From assembly GCA_900540395.1 (NCBI GenBank), contig UQFQ01000006.1, positions 1 through 64,000 of the forward strand: 64,000 nt of DNA, in the 5' to 3' direction. The position numbers and the translations under genes were made by a program. The notes below the pieces were generated by a model. That model was not told where the DNA came from. It did not search any database and was given only the letters and a program-made list of their open reading frames with translations. Numbering within the stretch: position 1 is the first letter of the stretch; every line of letters starts with the position of its first letter. Positions 36,725 to 47,173 of this stretch are shown here, one piece after another. This DNA comes from an uncultured Mollicutes bacterium (GTDB taxonomy: Bacteria > Bacillota_I > Bacilli_A > RFN20 > CAG-826).

Positions 36725-37210
36725 TTATAAATCTAAATCTTTAAGCTTATCAAATGGAGAATAACCAGAACCATCATTATCGTCAATTTCATCTTCACTA
36801 ATAACTCTAAAGTTTTCACCCTTTGGATATTCTTCCCCATCTTTATGAAGAATTAACGGAAGAGATGTAATTATAAGAGAATATATTTCTTGATCTAAAT
36901 CAATATATCCTTCTTGAATGTAAAATACATCTTCACTATCCATCTCTTTTTGATTGGTATAATATAATTCTTCGTTGATATCTAGAGGATATTCAAATTC
37001 CTTACCGCTTAAGGTAGAGACAACAGTTAAAACAGCATGAATATCGTATTTTACAATAATTACTGAATCAGCTTTTTGAATTTCGATAGTTCCTTCTACA
37101 CTTTTATAATTTTTAATTGTTGGTATATTTTTAGCTGAATTATAAAAATTTAAATCACCAACATATTCAATTTTTTCTAAGGATTTAACTTTACTAAACT
37201 CTAGTTTCAT
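36725..37210 (-). CDS. YceD/DUF177 family protein
   Basis: The 161-residue protein matches the DUF177 pattern: an N-terminal KVKSLEKIEYVGDL-like part, a central beta-rich stretch, and the conserved acidic segment with YIDLDQEIYSLIITSLPLI. DUF177 proteins are linked to 23S rRNA metabolism and normally sit before rpmF (L32). Here rpmF does not follow; the operon terminates instead. Its start shares a base with the pheT stop. Function remains tentative. Confidence 0.85.
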   Translation of the reverse strand: MKLEFSKVKSLEKIEYVGDLNFYNSAKNIPTIKNYKSVEGTIEIQKADSVIIVKYDIHAVLTVVSTLSGKEFEYPLDINEELYYTNQKEMDSEDVFYIQEGYIDLDQEIYSLIITSLPLILHKDGEEYPKGENFRVISEDEIDDNDGSGYSPFDKLKDLDL

Positions 37211-39597
37211 TATTGTCTAAGCTCCGCATTTAATTTGTTTTTAATAACGTCTCTAACTTTATTATCAACTTCTGCAATCTCATTTTCTTTTAATGTATGA
37301 TCCTCAGAATTTAATTTTATTTTAAGAGCGATGCTTCTATGATTTTCAGCAATTTTGTCTCCTCTATAAATATCAAAAACTTCAAGATCTTTAATTAAAT
37401 TTGAAACCTTCTTGATTTCTTTTTTAATTTCTAAATAGCTAATCTCATCTTTAATAATAAATGCGTAATCTCTACTTACAACAGGGTATTTTGAAATATA
37501 CACAAATTTATTATTTGGAGTGCGTGTGTTGAATAATACTGTTAAATTAATTTCCATTACAGCGGCAAATGTTTTGTCTAAAGAAAACTCTTTTTTAACC
37601 AATGGGTGTAATTCGCCTAAAACCGCACATAATTTATTATCTACAAATATTTTTGCACTTCTATTAGGGTGGAATTCTTCTCCTTCATTAATTCTTTCAA
37701 TTTTAATTCTTGAAGGAGAAATATTAAACATATTAGCAATTGAATCCCATAATCCTTTTACAAAGAAGTAATTAACTGGTACACCAAACATTTTATCTTG
37801 TTGATATAATTGACCAATAAAAGCTACTGCAAGATGAACTTCATTAACCTTTTTAGTTTGAATAGGAGAAATCTCGAAAATCTTAAAATTCTCATTTTGA
37901 TGATTAATGTTATATTCTGCACATCTTAAAAGTGAAGTTAATAAATTCTTTCTAACATATTTATGATCCTCAGTTAATGGATTTTTAATAACATATCCAT
38001 CAGCTTTATTAAAATAGTTAAATTTACTATCATCCTTTTGATTTACCAAAACATAGGATAAGACTTCATCAAAACCATTGTTAAGCAAGAAATCTTCAAT
38101 AATTCTTTCTTTTCTTTCACTATCTTTGAGTCCGCCAACTGTTGTTTCCATGTCTGGTAAAGCACTTTTGACTGAATCAAACCCATTATATCTAACTACT
38201 TCTTCGCTTAAATCAGCCTTACCATCAACATCAATACGATAAGCAGGTACTGTTACTTCAAACTCTTTATCACTAATTTCTTTAGGTTTAAAGTTTAAAG
38301 CAGATAATGTATCAAGAATTACTTTTTTATCAAAGTCACTTCCTAAGCGTTTATTAATATAATCATAAGAGCAATTGATTGTTTTTAATTCATGATTAAT
38401 TGTGTCATAAACTATAACTTTACTGTTTTCTTTATATCCAGACAATTCTTTAATTAAGTGAGCTGCAAGATTAATAACATATTCACTTTGATGAGGATTA
38501 ATCTCTTTTATATAGCGTTGTGAAGAATCACTCATCAAACCTAAGCGGCTTGTTGTGTGTCTTATTGCGGCATGATTGAAGTTTGCAACTTCAATGACAA
38601 TATTTTTTGTATTTTTGTCAACTTCAACAGCTTTTAGACCCATAACTCCACCAATACATGCTGGTTTATTATCACTTGAAACTATTAAATCACCTTTTAT
38701 GACATGATATGTTTTATCATCTAAAGCAATAACATCTTCTTCAAAATCATCTTTAACAATCAATTCTTTTTTGCTTAACTTATCATAATCATAAATATGC
38801 ATTGGTTGGCCAGTTAAAAGCATCACGTAATTACCAATATCAACAATATTATCAATTGATCTAATACCTTGAGAACGTAATACTTCTTTTAACCATTTTG
38901 GAGAATCTTTTACTTCAATGCCTTTAATAACTTTAGCGTAAAAAGATGGACAATTAATAGTTTCACTTCCTACTTTAAAATCACTTTCAAAAGTTCCTTC
39001 ATCTTTATATTCTGGAAGTTTAACTTCTTTATGAAATAAAGCTCCAATTTCTTTTGCAACATTAAATAAAGCAAAACAATCACTACGATTAGCTAATAAA
39101 TTTAAATCTAAAATAACATCATCAAGTCCTAAATAAGATAAAACATCTTTTGAACCAACTTGGGCATCATTTGGAAGTTCTTCGATTCCATCAATTTGTT
39201 CTTGTCTTAAAAATTTAGGATCAACTCCAAGTTCATTCAAAGCACAAAGCATTCCATTGCTTTCTTGCCCTCTAATTTCACCTTTTTTGATTTCACCTTT
39301 AGGAAGCTTTGCTCCAGGTAAAGCAACAATTACTTTAAGACCTTCTCTAACGTTTGGAGCTCCACAAACAATATCTAAAATCTCATCCCCTACATTAACT
39401 TTGCAACAATGTAAATGATCACTATTTGGATGAGGAAGACAGGATAAAACTTCACCAATTACAAGATTAGTGGCGTCGCTCATCTTTTTGATTTGCTCAA
39501 CTTCAATCCCACTAAAAGTAAGTCTTTGAGCAATTGTTTCGGGAGTTAAATCACTTATATCAACATATTTAGCAATTTCTTTTAAACTTACTAACAT
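37210..39597 (-). CDS. pheT: Phenylalanyl-tRNA synthetase beta subunit
   Basis: The beta subunit of the tetrameric PheRS has an N-terminal tRNA-binding OB domain (about 40-150, VIGEVLSCLPHPNSDHLH and VCGAPNVREG), editing domain B3/B4, a DNA-binding-like B5, a catalytically inactive core and a C-terminal anticodon-binding domain with ISKYPVVSRDYAFII. The length of 795 is normal. It starts three bases after pheS ends and shares its T-box. Confidence 0.96.
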   Translation of the reverse strand: MLVSLKEIAKYVDISDLTPETIAQRLTFSGIEVEQIKKMSDATNLVIGEVLSCLPHPNSDHLHCCKVNVGDEILDIVCGAPNVREGLKVIVALPGAKLPKGEIKKGEIRGQESNGMLCALNELGVDPKFLRQEQIDGIEELPNDAQVGSKDVLSYLGLDDVILDLNLLANRSDCFALFNVAKEIGALFHKEVKLPEYKDEGTFESDFKVGSETINCPSFYAKVIKGIEVKDSPKWLKEVLRSQGIRSIDNIVDIGNYVMLLTGQPMHIYDYDKLSKKELIVKDDFEEDVIALDDKTYHVIKGDLIVSSDNKPACIGGVMGLKAVEVDKNTKNIVIEVANFNHAAIRHTTSRLGLMSDSSQRYIKEINPHQSEYVINLAAHLIKELSGYKENSKVIVYDTINHELKTINCSYDYINKRLGSDFDKKVILDTLSALNFKPKEISDKEFEVTVPAYRIDVDGKADLSEEVVRYNGFDSVKSALPDMETTVGGLKDSERKERIIEDFLLNNGFDEVLSYVLVNQKDDSKFNYFNKADGYVIKNPLTEDHKYVRKNLLTSLLRCAEYNINHQNENFKIFEISPIQTKKVNEVHLAVAFIGQLYQQDKMFGVPVNYFFVKGLWDSIANMFNISPSRIKIERINEGEEFHPNRSAKIFVDNKLCAVLGELHPLVKKEFSLDKTFAAVMEINLTVLFNTRTPNNKFVYISKYPVVSRDYAFIIKDEISYLEIKKEIKKVSNLIKDLEVFDIYRGDKIAENHRSIALKIKLNSEDHTLKENEIAEVDNKVRDVIKNKLNAELRQ

Positions 39598-39600
39598 AAA

Positions 39601-40647
39601 TTAATCCTCATCTTTCTTATTGAATTCTTCAATAAATCTAATGTCGCTTTGATAGAATCTTCTGATATCATCAATTCCATAACGAAGCATCGCAACTCTT
39701 TCAATACCAATTCCAAAGGCATATCCACTATAAATTTCAGGATCATATCCACTCATTTTTAATACATTTGGATGAACCATACCAGCTCCTAAAATTTCAA
39801 TCCAGCCGCTACCTTTACAAACAGAGCAACCTTTTCCTTTGCAGTTAAAACAAGAAACATCAACTTCAACACTAGGTTCGGTAAATGGGAAATAAGAACT
39901 TCTAAATCTAATCTTTGAATCTTTAGAAAACATCTTTTTAGCAAAAAGTTCTAAAGTTGCTTTCAAATTCCCTAAATTTATATTTTTATCGATAACTAAG
40001 CCTTCTACTTGAGCAAATTGATGCGAGTGAGTCATATCATCATCATCTCTTCTAAAGGTTTTTCCAGGACAAATAATTTTAATTGGCTTACCATTAGCAT
40101 GCTCCATGACATGAGCTTGAACACTGGAAGTATGACTTCTTAAAAGTAAATTATCATCAATATAAAGTGTATCTTGCATATCTCTAGCAGGATGATCTTT
40201 AGGAATATTTAATAATTCAAAAACATACTTATCACTATCAACTTCTGGCCCACTTTCAACGGTATAACCCATTCCAATAAATATATCTTCAATTTCTCTT
40301 TTTACTTTATAAAATGGGTTCATTACTCCGACGTTGTAATTTTTACCAGGTAAAGTAATATCAATTGATTCAGCTTTCAATTTTTCTTCAAGAGCCATCT
40401 TCTGAAATTCAGCTATTTTTTCGCTTAAAGCTGTTTCAATTTTACGACGAGCAAAATTGTAAGCTTCACCAAAAGCTTTTTTATCATCAGCTTCTTTAAT
40501 TTTGTTCATTAAGACTGAAAATTCACCTTTTTTAGAAAGATATTTATTTCTGATATCGGTTAAGTCGTTCATGATTTTAGCTTGAATAATCAATAGTAAA
40601 ATCTTCTTTTCAATCTCAGAGAATAAATTTTCATATTTATTTTCCAT
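39601..40647 (-). CDS. pheS: Phenylalanyl-tRNA synthetase alpha subunit
   Basis: The alpha subunit carries the class II catalytic core: motif 2 TFRRDDDDMTHSHQF and motif 3 GFGIGIERVAMLRYGI-like AFGIGIERVAM. An N-terminal coiled coil binds tRNA. I take the ATG at 40647 (MENKYENLF) because AAAGGAG lies 6 nt upstream; a longer frame with seven extra codons would begin inside the leader. The product is 348 residues. A four-cysteine segment (CFNCKGKGCSVCKG) suggests a zinc site. Confidence 0.95.
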   Translation of the reverse strand: MENKYENLFSEIEKKILLLIIQAKIMNDLTDIRNKYLSKKGEFSVLMNKIKEADDKKAFGEAYNFARRKIETALSEKIAEFQKMALEEKLKAESIDITLPGKNYNVGVMNPFYKVKREIEDIFIGMGYTVESGPEVDSDKYVFELLNIPKDHPARDMQDTLYIDDNLLLRSHTSSVQAHVMEHANGKPIKIICPGKTFRRDDDDMTHSHQFAQVEGLVIDKNINLGNLKATLELFAKKMFSKDSKIRFRSSYFPFTEPSVEVDVSCFNCKGKGCSVCKGSGWIEILGAGMVHPNVLKMSGYDPEIYSGYAFGIGIERVAMLRYGIDDIRRFYQSDIRFIEEFNKKDED

Positions 40648-40890
40648 ATCGCTCTCCTTTAAAAACAAAAAAGAATTAGGTTTAGGAACGCATTTAATCG
40701 TGGTACCATCCTAATTCTTTATAAATATAAAGCACTTAATTTTAGTTATATCGTCAACTTAAACGGATTCATCAAATCAGCTCCAAGGTGAATTCATTAA
40801 TCATTATTAAGAGTGTTTTCACTTTATCACTCCTCCCTAATTAATAAGTGGATTAATTACTACTCCTCTTCAACGCAAGAAAATAATATC
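40648..40890 (-). ncRNA. T-box leader of pheST
   Basis: The minus-strand leader contains the T-box core AGGATGGTACCACG (40699-40712). Two CCTAA copies follow: the first can pair as the antiterminator, the second belongs to a 10-bp terminator (40671-40680 with 40710-40719) ending in U-rich DNA. A TTC in GAATTCACC upstream fits a phenylalanine specifier in stem I. Uncharged tRNA-Phe should permit pheST expression. Confidence 0.9.
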
Positions 40891-40977
40891 ACTTTTAATT
40901 AATAACTTCATTAAGAATTAATTGTTTTAGATCAATGAGAATAGTCTTTAATTTAACTAATCTTTAATTAAAACTAA

Positions 40978-43560
40978 CTATTCTAATGAACTAGTTAATG
41001 TAGAAATTGGGTTTGTTAATGTAAAGACTGCTATTGCAAGATAATCATCGCTTTCAGTATCTTCAGCATTACCTGCATAAATCGCATTATCTGAATTAGA
41101 AGAATCAACATTAACATAAAGTGTAACTGTTTTATTATCTAAAGTTCCATCTTCGTTATAGAAGTTAACTTTATAAATAATAAAGTTATATTTAGTAAGT
41201 GGATTGTTGTTATCTGGATCTGGAACAGATGGGGTAAAACCAACTGCAAATTCAAATCTTCTTAATTCTATCTCATCATTTTCATTCATAAAGAAAAGAT
41301 ATTTATCACCATTCACTTTTGTAATATGTCGATAAGCATGGAAACTATCTTCACTAATATCATCTGGCCAGATATCTTCAAAATCTTTTTGTTCTACTTT
41401 TACCATACCTTGAGGAGTGAAAAGTTCAAATTGATTTGGATTATTGGTCTCTTTATCGCCTTCTCTCATAACAAATTTATATCTTTGGCCATCATAAGAA
41501 TATCTGTTTTCTAAAACACCAAAAGAATAATCTGCAAGGTCGTTATAAGTTAAAGCATAGCTACTTCCATCAACTGAACTTAACCAACTTCCATTAACAT
41601 TAAAGTAATATTTAGTTGGTTCGCCTTCAGCATTTTCGACAGCACCATTTGCTAGATTAGCACCAATTAATCCTGTTTCTTCCCATTTATTTAAAGAATT
41701 AATAAAGACAAGACCAGTACCATCTTTTCCTTTAATCGTTGTGTTATTAATTAAGTCTTGACCATCAAGTAAAATCGCAAATGATTTCCCAGTGTAGGCG
41801 TATCTTGTAGAATCTTCACTTACAATATGTGTTAAGTTATCATAACTTACTCCGCTTGTGTAAGTTGAATCATTTAATAAGGCATAATATGTATTTGAAT
41901 TTACTTCTTTTAATACGTAATATTCATCATATGCTTCAACTTTTACCCAACTATCGCTATCATTTAAATCACTTCTAATATATAAAGAATTATCTTCACT
42001 TCCAATAAAGATAGGATGAGTACCTTTTGCAGGAGAAGCTTCTAAAATATCGCCAGGAATTAAACTTGATGTAGCACTTGTTTTAATATATTTAGCACCA
42101 TCTGAATCTTTATAAATTCCATATTCATTAGCTGTTGAAATTCTTTCCCAGCGACTACTTGTTGTATTTAATACGTATTGACTTGTTCCATCACTGCTAA
42201 CAAAAGAATTTAAAGTTGAACTAGAAGAAGAGATATCAGTTAAAACATTTTCTTGATCATAAACTCCTTCTTTGCCTTCAACACTATTTGCAACCCAGTT
42301 TCCTTCATTAGTGTAACTTGCTAAAACCGAATTATCATTTCCATAAAGTGAGCCACTTGCAAAACTATTTTCATATAAATAATGAGAAGAAACTTGGTTT
42401 TTAAAGAGTAATTTATTAAATTTAGTACTACTTTCTCCATCAATTAAACGTAGATTTTTAACTGAATTATTTATTGTATCTTTATTTAAAGAGTTGACTT
42501 CACTAATACTTGTTGAATAATTTAATTTTCCTTTTTCATTACCTGAAACAAGATTTAAAACATTATCAAAAGCACTTGCTTGATTAGCTTTTATATCACC
42601 TAAAATCCAAGCATCATTTGTTGATTCATTAACATTAATTGAATTGCGTACTATCAAGTTATCTGCAACACTAGAATAAATCTTTCCACCATTATTTAAT
42701 GTCAAATTAGAAATAGATAGATTTCCACTTTCACATCTTAAATAAGTGTTTAAGTTAACTTCGTTTAAATCAACACTAAAATCACTATTAGAAAGGTTAA
42801 ACCCATTGGTACTGGCCTTAAAGATTTCGTTGCTATCTTCTAAAGAACTACCTAAATCTTCAATTGTGAGTAAACTTACATCATTAATTGAAACTTTAGA
42901 TCCACTTCCAGTAAGTCCGCTAGAAGTTAAAACAAGAGAACCACTTTCCAAGTTAAATAAACTATTTGAAGAACTGCCAATATATTCAAATTTATTTTCG
43001 TTAACGTAAGTTTGAGAAGCATAATCAATATTAGCAATTAACGAACTACCACTATTAAAGGTTGTTCTAACCTTTAATGAGTTAAATTTGTATGTATCAA
43101 ATAAATTGGCTCCGTTTTCAGCTCGATTTTGAATACTAGCAAAATCTTGATAATTAGTAATTGTTAAATTTGTAGTTAATTGACCACCGCTCTCTACAAT
43201 CACTTCTCCATTATTAGTTGAATCAAAAATCAAACCATTTCCTTCTAAACTTCCACCATTTTTAACAGTTAATTTATGACCATTTAAGTCGATAGCACTG
43301 AATTGTCCAACAATATCACCACTACCAATTTTGCTTCTACCAACTTGAGCTCCAACAATTAAAGAACCTTCAATTGTTAAATCTTGATCAAGTTTTAGCG
43401 TAATTGAAGCATCAACTGGATTAACTTCATCACTTAAATTTGTCGAATTAGAATTTGTAACAACACTTCTTGCTTCACTAGTTGATAATGAATACTCAAA
43501 ATATGGTAAATATATTTTTTTTGCCTTTAGCAAGATTACTAATATCACTAGAAATAACAA
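40978..43560 (-). CDS. Surface lipoprotein, C-terminal part (frameshifted from the next gene)
   Basis: This frame begins inside the preceding lipoprotein frame and has no Shine-Dalgarno. The first true residues follow a run of eight A near 43515. With one A fewer, the two frames join into a single 1353-residue protein. This part has a parallel-beta-like stretch (LNGHKLTVKNGGSLEGNGL), long Ser/Asn-rich regions, and repeated modules around W-x-x-x...Y-x-x-x such as RWERISTANEYGIYKDS and SWVKVEAYDEYYVLKE. No anchor is seen at the C-terminus. Likely a cell-surface adhesin or binding protein; the family is not recognised. Confidence 0.82.
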   Translation of the reverse strand: MLFLVILVILLKAKKIYLPYFEYSLSTSEARSVVTNSNSTNLSDEVNPVDASITLKLDQDLTIEGSLIVGAQVGRSKIGSGDIVGQFSAIDLNGHKLTVKNGGSLEGNGLIFDSTNNGEVIVESGGQLTTNLTITNYQDFASIQNRAENGANLFDTYKFNSLKVRTTFNSGSSLIANIDYASQTYVNENKFEYIGSSSNSLFNLESGSLVLTSSGLTGSGSKVSINDVSLLTIEDLGSSLEDSNEIFKASTNGFNLSNSDFSVDLNEVNLNTYLRCESGNLSISNLTLNNGGKIYSSVADNLIVRNSINVNESTNDAWILGDIKANQASAFDNVLNLVSGNEKGKLNYSTSISEVNSLNKDTINNSVKNLRLIDGESSTKFNKLLFKNQVSSHYLYENSFASGSLYGNDNSVLASYTNEGNWVANSVEGKEGVYDQENVLTDISSSSSTLNSFVSSDGTSQYVLNTTSSRWERISTANEYGIYKDSDGAKYIKTSATSSLIPGDILEASPAKGTHPIFIGSEDNSLYIRSDLNDSDSWVKVEAYDEYYVLKEVNSNTYYALLNDSTYTSGVSYDNLTHIVSEDSTRYAYTGKSFAILLDGQDLINNTTIKGKDGTGLVFINSLNKWEETGLIGANLANGAVENAEGEPTKYYFNVNGSWLSSVDGSSYALTYNDLADYSFGVLENRYSYDGQRYKFVMREGDKETNNPNQFELFTPQGMVKVEQKDFEDIWPDDISEDSFHAYRHITKVNGDKYLFFMNENDEIELRRFEFAVGFTPSVPDPDNNNPLTKYNFIIYKVNFYNEDGTLDNKTVTLYVNVDSSNSDNAIYAGNAEDTESDDYLAIAVFTLTNPISTLTSSLE

Positions 43561-45040
43561 ATTTAGATTTTTCCTGATCAGTATTTAAAACCATTTGGTA
43601 GAAAGGATTTACTGTTTCATAAGTATTTAAAGCATCACTTAATTTATCAAATTTAGTTGTATCACCTTCTCCATGATAAATCTTAATAGCTTCATTTCTA
43701 GCATCACTATCAGCAAAATTAATTGTTGAGTAAGGGAATGTTTGTATATTTAAATTGCTATAATCTTCAAAGTAAATATTTTGAATAGAGGTGTTTCCAA
43801 ATGAAGTTGTAATATCAAGTTCAAGAGGATTTTCGCTACCTTCATCAAGAGTAATACTAGCATCACCAAAATCTACAGTTTCAAAACTGCTTTCAGTTTT
43901 TACACCATTAACCTCTGTATGTGTTTTAGGAATATAAATATTTTCAAGGTCAAGATTTGAAAAAGCATTAAATTGAATATCTTGAAGGGTTGAAGGCAAA
44001 TAAACATTCTTTAAATTTGATTTACTTGCTCCGGTTTCAGTATCTCTTTCTCCATAAAAAGCATAAAAAGAAATAGTTTTTACGCCTTCTCCAATTCTTA
44101 TAGTTTCAACATCATATATTGAAGGCTCAAATTCAGCAGCGCCAATTTCTGGAAGATAATGAGAAAGTAATGTAGGAACAAATGAAATTGGACCAACTAC
44201 AACTTCTCTTTCTGTATCAAAATCTGAATAATGTGTACCATCAATTGTGATTTCATTAGGCATATTTTGATCAAGAGGAATGCCAACTGAACGACGATAA
44301 GTATTTTTTAAGGTTTTAGATAAGCCAAGGAATTCATTAATATTTTGAATGTCTTCTTGATTTAAAAGTGAATCAATAATTGAATATAAATCATTACGTA
44401 GAAAAGCTAAATCTTTGCCCTTGAAATTTAAAATATCGCCGGTTAAGTCTTCAGCACCATCAATTTTAAGGGAAAAATCACTAATATAGAAAAAATTAGG
44501 ATCGTATGCTTTAGCATTTGAGGTGTCTTCAATTGCGCCGCCATCTTTGACCATAGAATATGTTTTGACTTCTTCTTTACCAAAATTGTCTTCATGAAGA
44601 ACAAAAGGTAAATTGTTCATTAATTCTTTGACATCAAAAACGGTGTTGCCACTTTCATCTTGTCTAATGTAGTTTCCAAAAGTAAAACTATCTGGATTGC
44701 CATCATCATTAGTATCATTAAAAGTCATTGGAACATTTCCAAAATCAACAAAATATTTATTAGGATTTTCGCTAAAAGAGAAATTTGAAAAATTTAATTG
44801 ACCAAGATATTCAACATCAGTTTCACTACGCACTAAAACCCCTTTAAATGTACTGATATCAAAATAAAAAAGAGGATCCTTTTCTAGACCTTTATTTTCT
44901 TCTTTGGCATAGAAAGCCTTATAAGCTTCTAATGCTTTATCTTTCCATTCTTTATTTGGATCATTAGTATATTGGCAACTCGATAAAAGAAGAGCCAAGC
45001 CAACAGCACTTAATGATAAAATTCCTGCTTTTGTTCTCAT
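43496..45040 (-). CDS. Large surface lipoprotein, N-terminal part with lipobox
   Basis: The protein starts MRTKAGILSLSAVG at 45040, where AGAAGG lies 6 nt upstream. A lipoprotein signal peptide ends in LLLSSC with the lipid cysteine at residue 22. The body has BspA-like leucine-rich elements (YLPSTLQDIQFNAFSN, NIYIPKTHTEVNG) of the type used in surface adhesion. It ends abruptly after NLAKGKKNIFTIF, just past the run of eight A where the following frame takes over. See the companion entry. Confidence 0.85.
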   Translation of the reverse strand: MRTKAGILSLSAVGLALLLSSCQYTNDPNKEWKDKALEAYKAFYAKEENKGLEKDPLFYFDISTFKGVLVRSETDVEYLGQLNFSNFSFSENPNKYFVDFGNVPMTFNDTNDDGNPDSFTFGNYIRQDESGNTVFDVKELMNNLPFVLHEDNFGKEEVKTYSMVKDGGAIEDTSNAKAYDPNFFYISDFSLKIDGAEDLTGDILNFKGKDLAFLRNDLYSIIDSLLNQEDIQNINEFLGLSKTLKNTYRRSVGIPLDQNMPNEITIDGTHYSDFDTEREVVVGPISFVPTLLSHYLPEIGAAEFEPSIYDVETIRIGEGVKTISFYAFYGERDTETGASKSNLKNVYLPSTLQDIQFNAFSNLDLENIYIPKTHTEVNGVKTESSFETVDFGDASITLDEGSENPLELDITTSFGNTSIQNIYFEDYSNLNIQTFPYSTINFADSDARNEAIKIYHGEGDTTKFDKLSDALNTYETVNPFYQMVLNTDQEKSKFVISSDISNLAKGKKNIFTIF

Positions 45041-45060
45041 CCTAATCCTTCTTTCCATAA

Positions 45061-45640
45061 GGTAAAATTTAGTTCATAAATAATTGATTACTTTAACTAA
45101 ACTGTTTTGATAATTTTTAAGATAAATTTCAACTTGAATATCTAAAGATATTCCCTCTTCCCTCATTAATTAAAATTATCACATAGATACAAGTATTTTT
45201 AAAGGCAATTTCATCTAAAAATGGCAATAATAAGCATAATTTTAAAAGATTCTACTTTGATGATTCATGGTATTTTTTCTATAACATATACTTTTAAAAT
45301 TCTATAAGTTGGCGAAAAGTATAACTTTACGCCTTTTAAATAGCTCATACATTCGATTTAACTTATTTTTCTAGCACTTTAAAATCTCTAAATAAACTCA
45401 AAAATGAAAGGAACGCACTAATTTTTCACACTCTTAATAAGTAGAAAAATGACAAATATATGCCTTCTAAAAAATCAAATAGTTATTTCGATACAAATTT
45501 TCGGTAATTACTTGATTATCTAATTGAACCATTAGAAACATAAAGAAATAAGATTCTCAATTATTTGTATTTCCGTGAAAATATAATGTCTCAACATTCA
45601 GCTATTATTGTAAGTCTTTTTGAGCCTAATTTTTTCTATT
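45061..45640. other. Gene-poor interval between the surface lipoprotein and the SpoU gene
   Basis: I see no convincing coding frame, tRNA or repeat. The only structure is a modest hairpin GGCGAAAAG/CTTTACGCC followed by TTTT on the plus strand (about 45311-45337), which could terminate a short plus-strand transcript. The DNA is strongly AT-rich and probably contains the lipoprotein promoter at the left side. Confidence 0.5.
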
Positions 45641-45648
45641 GCTTCAAA

Positions 45649-46389
45649 TCATTTGATTAATCTAGTTTCATACATAATAATTCCACCAGCTATGCCAACA
45701 TTCAAGCTATCAATATCATTTATTTCAATTTTGATTTTTATATCACTTTTTTCTTGTATATCTTTTGAAATCCCTTGTCCTTCATTGCCTAAAATTACGA
45801 CATATTTAGTGTCTTTATTAAATGTTACTTCAGATAAAAATTTTGAATCTCTGTCTAAAGATGTGCTAACTAATTTGTAACCTTTATTTTGTAGTGAGAA
45901 CAAAAAATCTTTATCGCCTGAAACTACATTAAGTTTAAAAATGCTGCCTTGAGATGATTGAATAACTTTAAAAGAGTATTTAAATGCACATCCTTTAGAT
46001 AAAATTACGTCTTTAAATCCGAAAGCTAAAGCCGTTCTTAAAATTGTCCCAACGTTACCTGGATCTTGTACATCATCTAAATATAAAACTCTAGAAGAAT
46101 TAACTTCTTCTTCATCGATATATTTTGATACACCAATTACTTCCGTTATTGATTTATTTTGTGTTAGCTTATTCATCAACATTTCATTTATTATATAAAT
46201 TTTGTTGTATAAATTTTTGTCTTTAAAAGATGGTAAGCATAATATGTAATCAATATGCTCTTTGCCCATTTCAACTAAATGCTTCCCTTCAAGTAAAAAG
46301 CGCTTTTCTTCCTTTGAAAAGGCATTATTTTGAAGTTTTTTAACATATTTTATAATTTCATTATCTTTACTTTTAATTTCACTAATCAT
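45649..46389 (-). CDS. SpoU/TrmH family RNA 2'-O-methyltransferase
   Basis: The SPOUT knotted core is visible: YLDDVQDPGNVGTILRTALAFG (motif 1), VVILGNEGQGIS (motif 2) and INDIDSLNVGIAGGIIMYE (motif 3). An N-terminal substrate-binding domain occupies about the first 80 residues. The length of 246 fits TrmH/RlmB-type enzymes. The exact target nucleotide is not decidable. It overlaps the metallopeptidase gene by 4 nt. Confidence 0.92.
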   Translation of the reverse strand: MISEIKSKDNEIIKYVKKLQNNAFSKEEKRFLLEGKHLVEMGKEHIDYILCLPSFKDKNLYNKIYIINEMLMNKLTQNKSITEVIGVSKYIDEEEVNSSRVLYLDDVQDPGNVGTILRTALAFGFKDVILSKGCAFKYSFKVIQSSQGSIFKLNVVSGDKDFLFSLQNKGYKLVSTSLDRDSKFLSEVTFNKDTKYVVILGNEGQGISKDIQEKSDIKIKIEINDIDSLNVGIAGGIIMYETRLIK

Positions 46390-47039
46390 TTAAACATTCT
46401 CTTTTTTATCTTAAATATTCTATAATCATAATCTGGCATATATTCATACACAACATTATAAAAATCACTTGAATGGTTGAATACAAAATGGTGTGCCAGT
46501 TCATGCACAATAATTGCATCAATTAATTCTTCTGAATAATGAATTAAGATGCTTGCAAAGGTTAAGGTATGTGTGCGTCTTGAATTAACACCATAATTAG
46601 AATTTTTTTGACGAACTTTCACTTTATAGGGTTCATTAACATGCATAATCTTTTCATAGTATCTAACACGCTCTTCTAAATGCTTTTGTAGAATTGGTCC
46701 AACTTTTTCGTAAAAGTTATTCATATCTAGAAATAAAAACGATTTATCTTTCACTTTTACAAAGCCATCATCAAGTAACTGATATTTACCAAAAATGTAA
46801 ACTCCTTTACCATCATATTCTTTTGCTTTAGCTAAATTTCTTTTAAGTAAAGTTCTTGCATGTTTTTCTAACCCAGAAATAATAGACTGCTTAGAAGCAT
46901 AGTTTGGAGAAGATATATAGAAAGCACCATCTTTAAAGCCATAAGATATACGATTGCTTCTCATGCCTTTATATTTGATGTAAACGTTATATCTTTTTCC
47001 ATCTATTTCATAATAACAAAATAAACTATATTTCTGCAT
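46386..47039 (-). CDS. YgjP/SprT-like zinc metallopeptidase (DUF45)
   Basis: The 217-residue product has the zinc signature IIVHELAHHFVFNHS (His-Glu-x-x-His) with further ligand candidates in FYNVV. The N-terminal half is beta-rich as in the YgjP family. Function is unknown beyond a probable cytosolic metalloprotease. It is the first gene of its operon. GATAAT lies 7 nt before the ATG without a Shine-Dalgarno, so a leaderless transcript is possible. Confidence 0.88.
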   Translation of the reverse strand: MQKYSLFCYYEIDGKRYNVYIKYKGMRSNRISYGFKDGAFYISSPNYASKQSIISGLEKHARTLLKRNLAKAKEYDGKGVYIFGKYQLLDDGFVKVKDKSFLFLDMNNFYEKVGPILQKHLEERVRYYEKIMHVNEPYKVKVRQKNSNYGVNSRRTHTLTFASILIHYSEELIDAIIVHELAHHFVFNHSSDFYNVVYEYMPDYDYRIFKIKKRMFK

Positions 47040-47118
47040 ATCTACAATTATCGAACATGAGAGTTTAAAAGTGTATAAAAAGTTAATTTTTGTTGAAGAA
47101 ATTCAAATATTTACATAG

Positions 47119-47144
47119 ATTGATTAATCAATTAAAAGTATAAT
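47119..47144 (+). promoter_or_regulatory. Palindrome and -10 upstream of the DUF523 gene
   Basis: A perfect 14-bp palindrome ATTGATTAATCAAT (47119-47132) precedes TATAAT (47139-47144). The palindrome overlaps the expected -35 area and may bind a regulator. Confidence 0.5.
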
Positions 47145-47173
47145 AGTAAAGTTGTTGAAAGGAGAATGTAGTT

